Shown one piece after another: positions 7,701 to 9,119 of a stretch of 9,119 nt of DNA. The stretch covers positions 1 through 9,119 of the forward strand of contig JBCBGC010000196.1 of NCBI GenBank assembly GCA_038527215.1. Direction: 5' to 3'. Positions within the stretch are counted from its first letter, which is position 1. Every line of letters starts with the position of its first letter. Source of the stretch: JAWPMV01 sp038527215 (GTDB taxonomy: Bacteria > Bacteroidota > Bacteroidia > J057). Both the position numbers and the translations under genes were made by a program. Below the pieces are notes generated by a model, which searched no databases, was not told where the DNA came from, and saw only the letters and a program-made list of their open reading frames with translations.

Positions 7701-8038
7701 TGGGTGGTATGACCCCGATGGAAGCCTTGCGAGCAGCTACCCAACACGGCGCAGATTATATCGGCATGGGAGATGAGCTAGGGAGTTTGGAGAAAGGCAA
7801 ACTGGCTGATTTGGTCATTCTGGATAAAAACCCCCTGGAAAACATCCGAAATTCTGAGTCTATCCGGTGGGTCATGCAAAACGGTCGGTTGTATGAAGCG
7901 GAAACTATGCATGAAGTAGGCGGGAGTGAGCGGAAAAGATTGCCCTTCTATTGGGAAAATGGCCGTTCCAGTGAAAACTTCGATTGGCATGGTACGACCT
8001 GGGGTTTTACCGCGCCTCACTGTGGGTGTGTTCGATAA
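4772..8038 (+). CDS. Secreted TolB-like beta-propeller / amidohydrolase fusion protein
   Basis: Large exported metal-dependent hydrolase of 1088 residues. The signal peptide is MTTMKKICFLAIMVAVCLPLFSQ. Residues about 45-640 carry about twelve PD40/TolB-type blades, each marked by an SPDG-like turn (near 55, 95, 141, 192, 249, 305, 367, 408, 455, 506, 548 and 599), enough for two six-bladed propellers as in tricorn-like proteins. From 655 an amidohydrolase domain begins (IALTNARIITMKGDEVIENG). It holds HAH metal ligands H715 and H717 (PGLIDVHAHLG), a lysine that may be carboxylated (K811 in SVKSY), H854 and H859 (DGHTGVEH), and the C-terminal GSLEKGKLADLVILDKNP. The usual final Asp is replaced by H960 in LGAHGQLQGLG. 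The domain is imidazolonepropionase/prolidase-like, and its substrate is unknown. The start at 4772 or 4781 gives the signal peptide; the ATG at 4550 in the same frame would run through the divergent gene and its promoter and is rejected. Confidence 0.9.
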   Translation: MTTMKKICFLAIMVAVCLPLFSQKKHAWKVEDPFGPTQNVSFTTQEGTWMNLDVSPDGKTIAFDLLGDIYTMPITGGKASCIASGLPYEFQPRFSPDGKQLLFTSDRGGGDNVWVMKVDGSEARQITKESFRLLNNAVWMPDGEYFVARKHFTATRSLGAGEMWMYHLTGGQGFQLTKRKNDQQDAGEPFVSPDGRYVYFSEDMSGGSFFEYNKDPNGRIYMIRRYDRETGRLENVTGGAGGACRPTISPDGKTLAMVKRVRTQSVLYLHDLASGEEWPVFDGLTKDQQETWAIHGVYPNFAWMPDGKEIVVYGQGKIHRVNVETFESNEIPFEAEVKQIVHEAANFKQEVAPETFKARMIRQAVTSPDGAWLAFNAAGHIYLKALPDGEPSRLSNDEGHLEYAPAFSPDGKTLVYTTWSDVDHGGIYRMELSKKGGAGEKISQEKGFYHHPQFSPDGKRIVYQKGGGNTVLGNTYSKNTGLFVMQADGSEAQRIHPSGNSPRFDSSGKKVYFLSGGGMRKFFQEIDLETLKVQTLFNATYANQFVPSPDGKWLAFTELFQAYIVPFPRLGKAVSLSKNIKSIPIKKVSRDAGTSLHWSGDGQTLHWVLGEEYYSRSLQNSFDFLPGAPDTLPAIDTTGLSIGLELSTDIPRGQIALTNARIITMKGDEVIENGYVHIENNRIKRIGKGSGRFTSEVEVIDCEGKTIIPGLIDVHAHLGASWNGISPQQQWSYYANLAYGVTTTHDPSISTEMVFSQSEMVKSGVMLGPRIYSTGTILYGADGDFKAVINSYEDALSHLRRLKAVGAFSVKSYNQPRREQRQQVMKAARQLKMMVYPEGGSTFLHNMSMILDGHTGVEHSIPVNPPYRDVINLWAGSSTGYTPTLIVGYGGVWGENYWYQKTDVWEKDRLLTYTPRSIVDARSRRREMIPDEEWEMGFIQNSAGCKALVDAGGKVQLGAHGQLQGLGVHWELWMLEMGGMTPMEALRAATQHGADYIGMGDELGSLEKGKLADLVILDKNPLENIRNSESIRWVMQNGRLYEAETMHEVGGSERKRLPFYWENGRSSENFDWHGTTWGFTAPHCGCVR

Positions 8039-8068
8039 TCGATGATTCTTTCTATCTTGTTTCGATAA
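8031..8068 (+). repeat. TTCGATAA direct repeat at a 30-bp interval before the CHAT-kinase gene
   Basis: TTCGATAA occurs at 8031-8038 (overlapping the amidohydrolase stop codon) and again at 8061-8068, exactly 30 bp apart, about three helical turns. The 90-bp gap 8039-8128 otherwise shows no clear TAnnTTTG promoter; TATCTTGT at 8053 is the nearest. There is no convincing terminator. The downstream gene may be read through from the amidohydrolase promoter. The repeat could be chance. Confidence 0.2.
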
Positions 8069-8128
8069 ATTCTGAGAAAACGGATTATTCCACCGCCTGA
8101 GGATTTTAACCCTTATCCTGATTAATCT

Positions 8129-9119
8129 ATGCCCGATACCACGGCAAAAACCCCCGTAATCGTCATGGCTTACGCCAACGAACGGACTGAGGACGGATTC
8201 CTGCGGGAATTGACCACGGAGATGAAGGAAGTCATGAATGCCCTGGAACCTGCTGTCCAGAAAGGACGGGTGCATCTCAAATTGATTCCTGCTGCCACGC
8301 AGGAAGAGATTGCAGCGGTATTCCAGGACGAATGGTATCAGGAAAGGATTTGGATATTTCATTACAGTGGGCATGCAGACGGGGATGAACTCTGGCTGGA
8401 AGATGAGAATGGCGGTAATAAATCCTTCTTCTCTTTGGGCTTGGCTCGATTTCTTGGGGTACAAAAAGGGCTGAAACTGGTATTTCTGAATGGCTGTGCT
8501 ACGAAAATGCATACGCCCTTATTGCTGGAAAAGAACATCCCTGCGGTGATCACTACCTCTGAAAAGATCAAGGATGATATGGCCCGGGATTTTGCCAGAC
8601 ATTTCTATCGGGGCATGGCCAGCGGAGCCAATATTGAAGAATCTTTCGGAGAAGCGGAGGGGCTGATCCTGGCCGCGGTAGGGAACAACCACTTCAGTGC
8701 GAGTGCCACCCGCTCTCTCTTTTGGGAAGAGGATACGGAGGCGGCTAAGTTGGATTTACCCTGGAAAATTTCCTTCAAGGAAGGCGCCTCCTGGTTCCCA
8801 GCCCAGTGGCGTCTGTTCCACGAGCTCAAGGAGGCGGATAATGCGGAAGACTTCCTGGCAGAGGCGCTGATTGGGCAGACGATCGGGAACTATGAAATCC
8901 TGGAACTCTTGGGAACAGGCTCCATGGGTAGTGTATATAAAGTGCTCCACAAAAATTTTAATGAGGAGCGAGCCATGAAAATTACCCACCGGGTAGTGGA
9001 GGGATATGATTTGTTGAAAGACGTGGTGTTCGCTGGAAATAAAGGCTTATCCTCTATCAATCACCCCAATGTGGTAAAGTCCCACGACGTAGGCGAGACC
9101 ATCCTATTTGGCCAAAAAC
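8129..9119 (+). CDS. CHAT-domain (caspase-like) protease fused to a Ser/Thr protein kinase, N-terminal part
   Basis: Open reading frame running off the right edge, with 330 residues visible. Residues about 8-200 form a CHAT domain of the caspase/separase (clan CD) type. The catalytic His is H82 in FHYSGHADGDELWLED and the Cys is C123 in KLVFLNGCATKM, 41 residues apart. The helix DDMARDFARHFYRGMASGANIEESF (149-173) is the typical downstream CHAT segment. After a linker (about 205-248) a eukaryotic-type kinase N-lobe begins: IGNYEILELLGTG, glycine loop GTGSMGSVY (262-270), the ATP-binding lysine K284 in AMK, and INHPNVV (310-316). The catalytic loop, DFG motif and C-terminus lie outside. No signal peptide or membrane segment is seen, so a cytoplasmic location is expected. 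The start ATG has an in-frame TAA two codons upstream, which fixes it as the first possible ATG. A defence or cell-death signalling role is inference from the two domains. Confidence 0.88.
   Translation, partial: MPDTTAKTPVIVMAYANERTEDGFLRELTTEMKEVMNALEPAVQKGRVHLKLIPAATQEEIAAVFQDEWYQERIWIFHYSGHADGDELWLEDENGGNKSFFSLGLARFLGVQKGLKLVFLNGCATKMHTPLLLEKNIPAVITTSEKIKDDMARDFARHFYRGMASGANIEESFGEAEGLILAAVGNNHFSASATRSLFWEEDTEAAKLDLPWKISFKEGASWFPAQWRLFHELKEADNAEDFLAEALIGQTIGNYEILELLGTGSMGSVYKVLHKNFNEERAMKITHRVVEGYDLLKDVVFAGNKGLSSINHPNVVKSHDVGETILFGQK

Noticed and set aside
7778..8512. Minus-strand open frame of 244 codons
   Set aside because: It is antisense to the well-supported end of the amidohydrolase and the start of the CHAT domain, and its translation resembles no family I recognise.

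Overview
The window looks like chromosomal DNA from a Bacteroidota bacterium, possibly a Saprospiria or Lewinella-like lineage (the phylum is well supported, the class is a guess). The signs are TAnnTTTG-type -7 boxes just upstream of start codons, start codons without Shine-Dalgarno sequences, an OstA-like protein of the Bacteroidota type, and a large secreted propeller-amidohydrolase fusion of a kind common in that phylum. I saw no insertion sequence, tRNA, rRNA, CRISPR array or prophage gene cluster.

Layout. At the left edge, on the minus strand, is the first 186 codons of an ABC-F ATPase, cut at its first Walker B motif. A 250-bp, AT-rich and regulatory-looking gap follows. It is rich in TTAG/CTAA half-sites and precedes a plus-strand XRE/S24 (LexA-like) repressor at 811-1623. 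A short gap with a good Bacteroidota promoter leads to a lipoprotein D-Ala-D-Ala dipeptidase (VanX/M15D type) at 1689-2471. Converging on it with only 2 bp between the stop codons is a minus-strand OstA/LptA-like periplasmic protein (4621-2474). Divergent from that, across a 150-bp shared promoter region, is a 1088-residue secreted beta-propeller plus amidohydrolase protein (4772-8038). From 8129 to the right edge runs the N-terminal part of a CHAT-protease plus Ser/Thr-kinase fusion. It is open at the window edge.

How the genes fit together. The central three genes all act at or outside the inner membrane: peptidoglycan dipeptide turnover, lipopolysaccharide transport, and a secreted hydrolase. 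They are ordinary envelope and housekeeping functions, each apparently with its own promoter. The repressor may control itself and perhaps a damage or stress response. The most unusual gene is the CHAT-kinase fusion. It joins a caspase-like protease with an intact His/Cys pair to a eukaryotic-type kinase, an architecture expected of a signalling or abortive-infection effector. Its C-terminus and downstream partners lie outside the window, so its role cannot be settled here.
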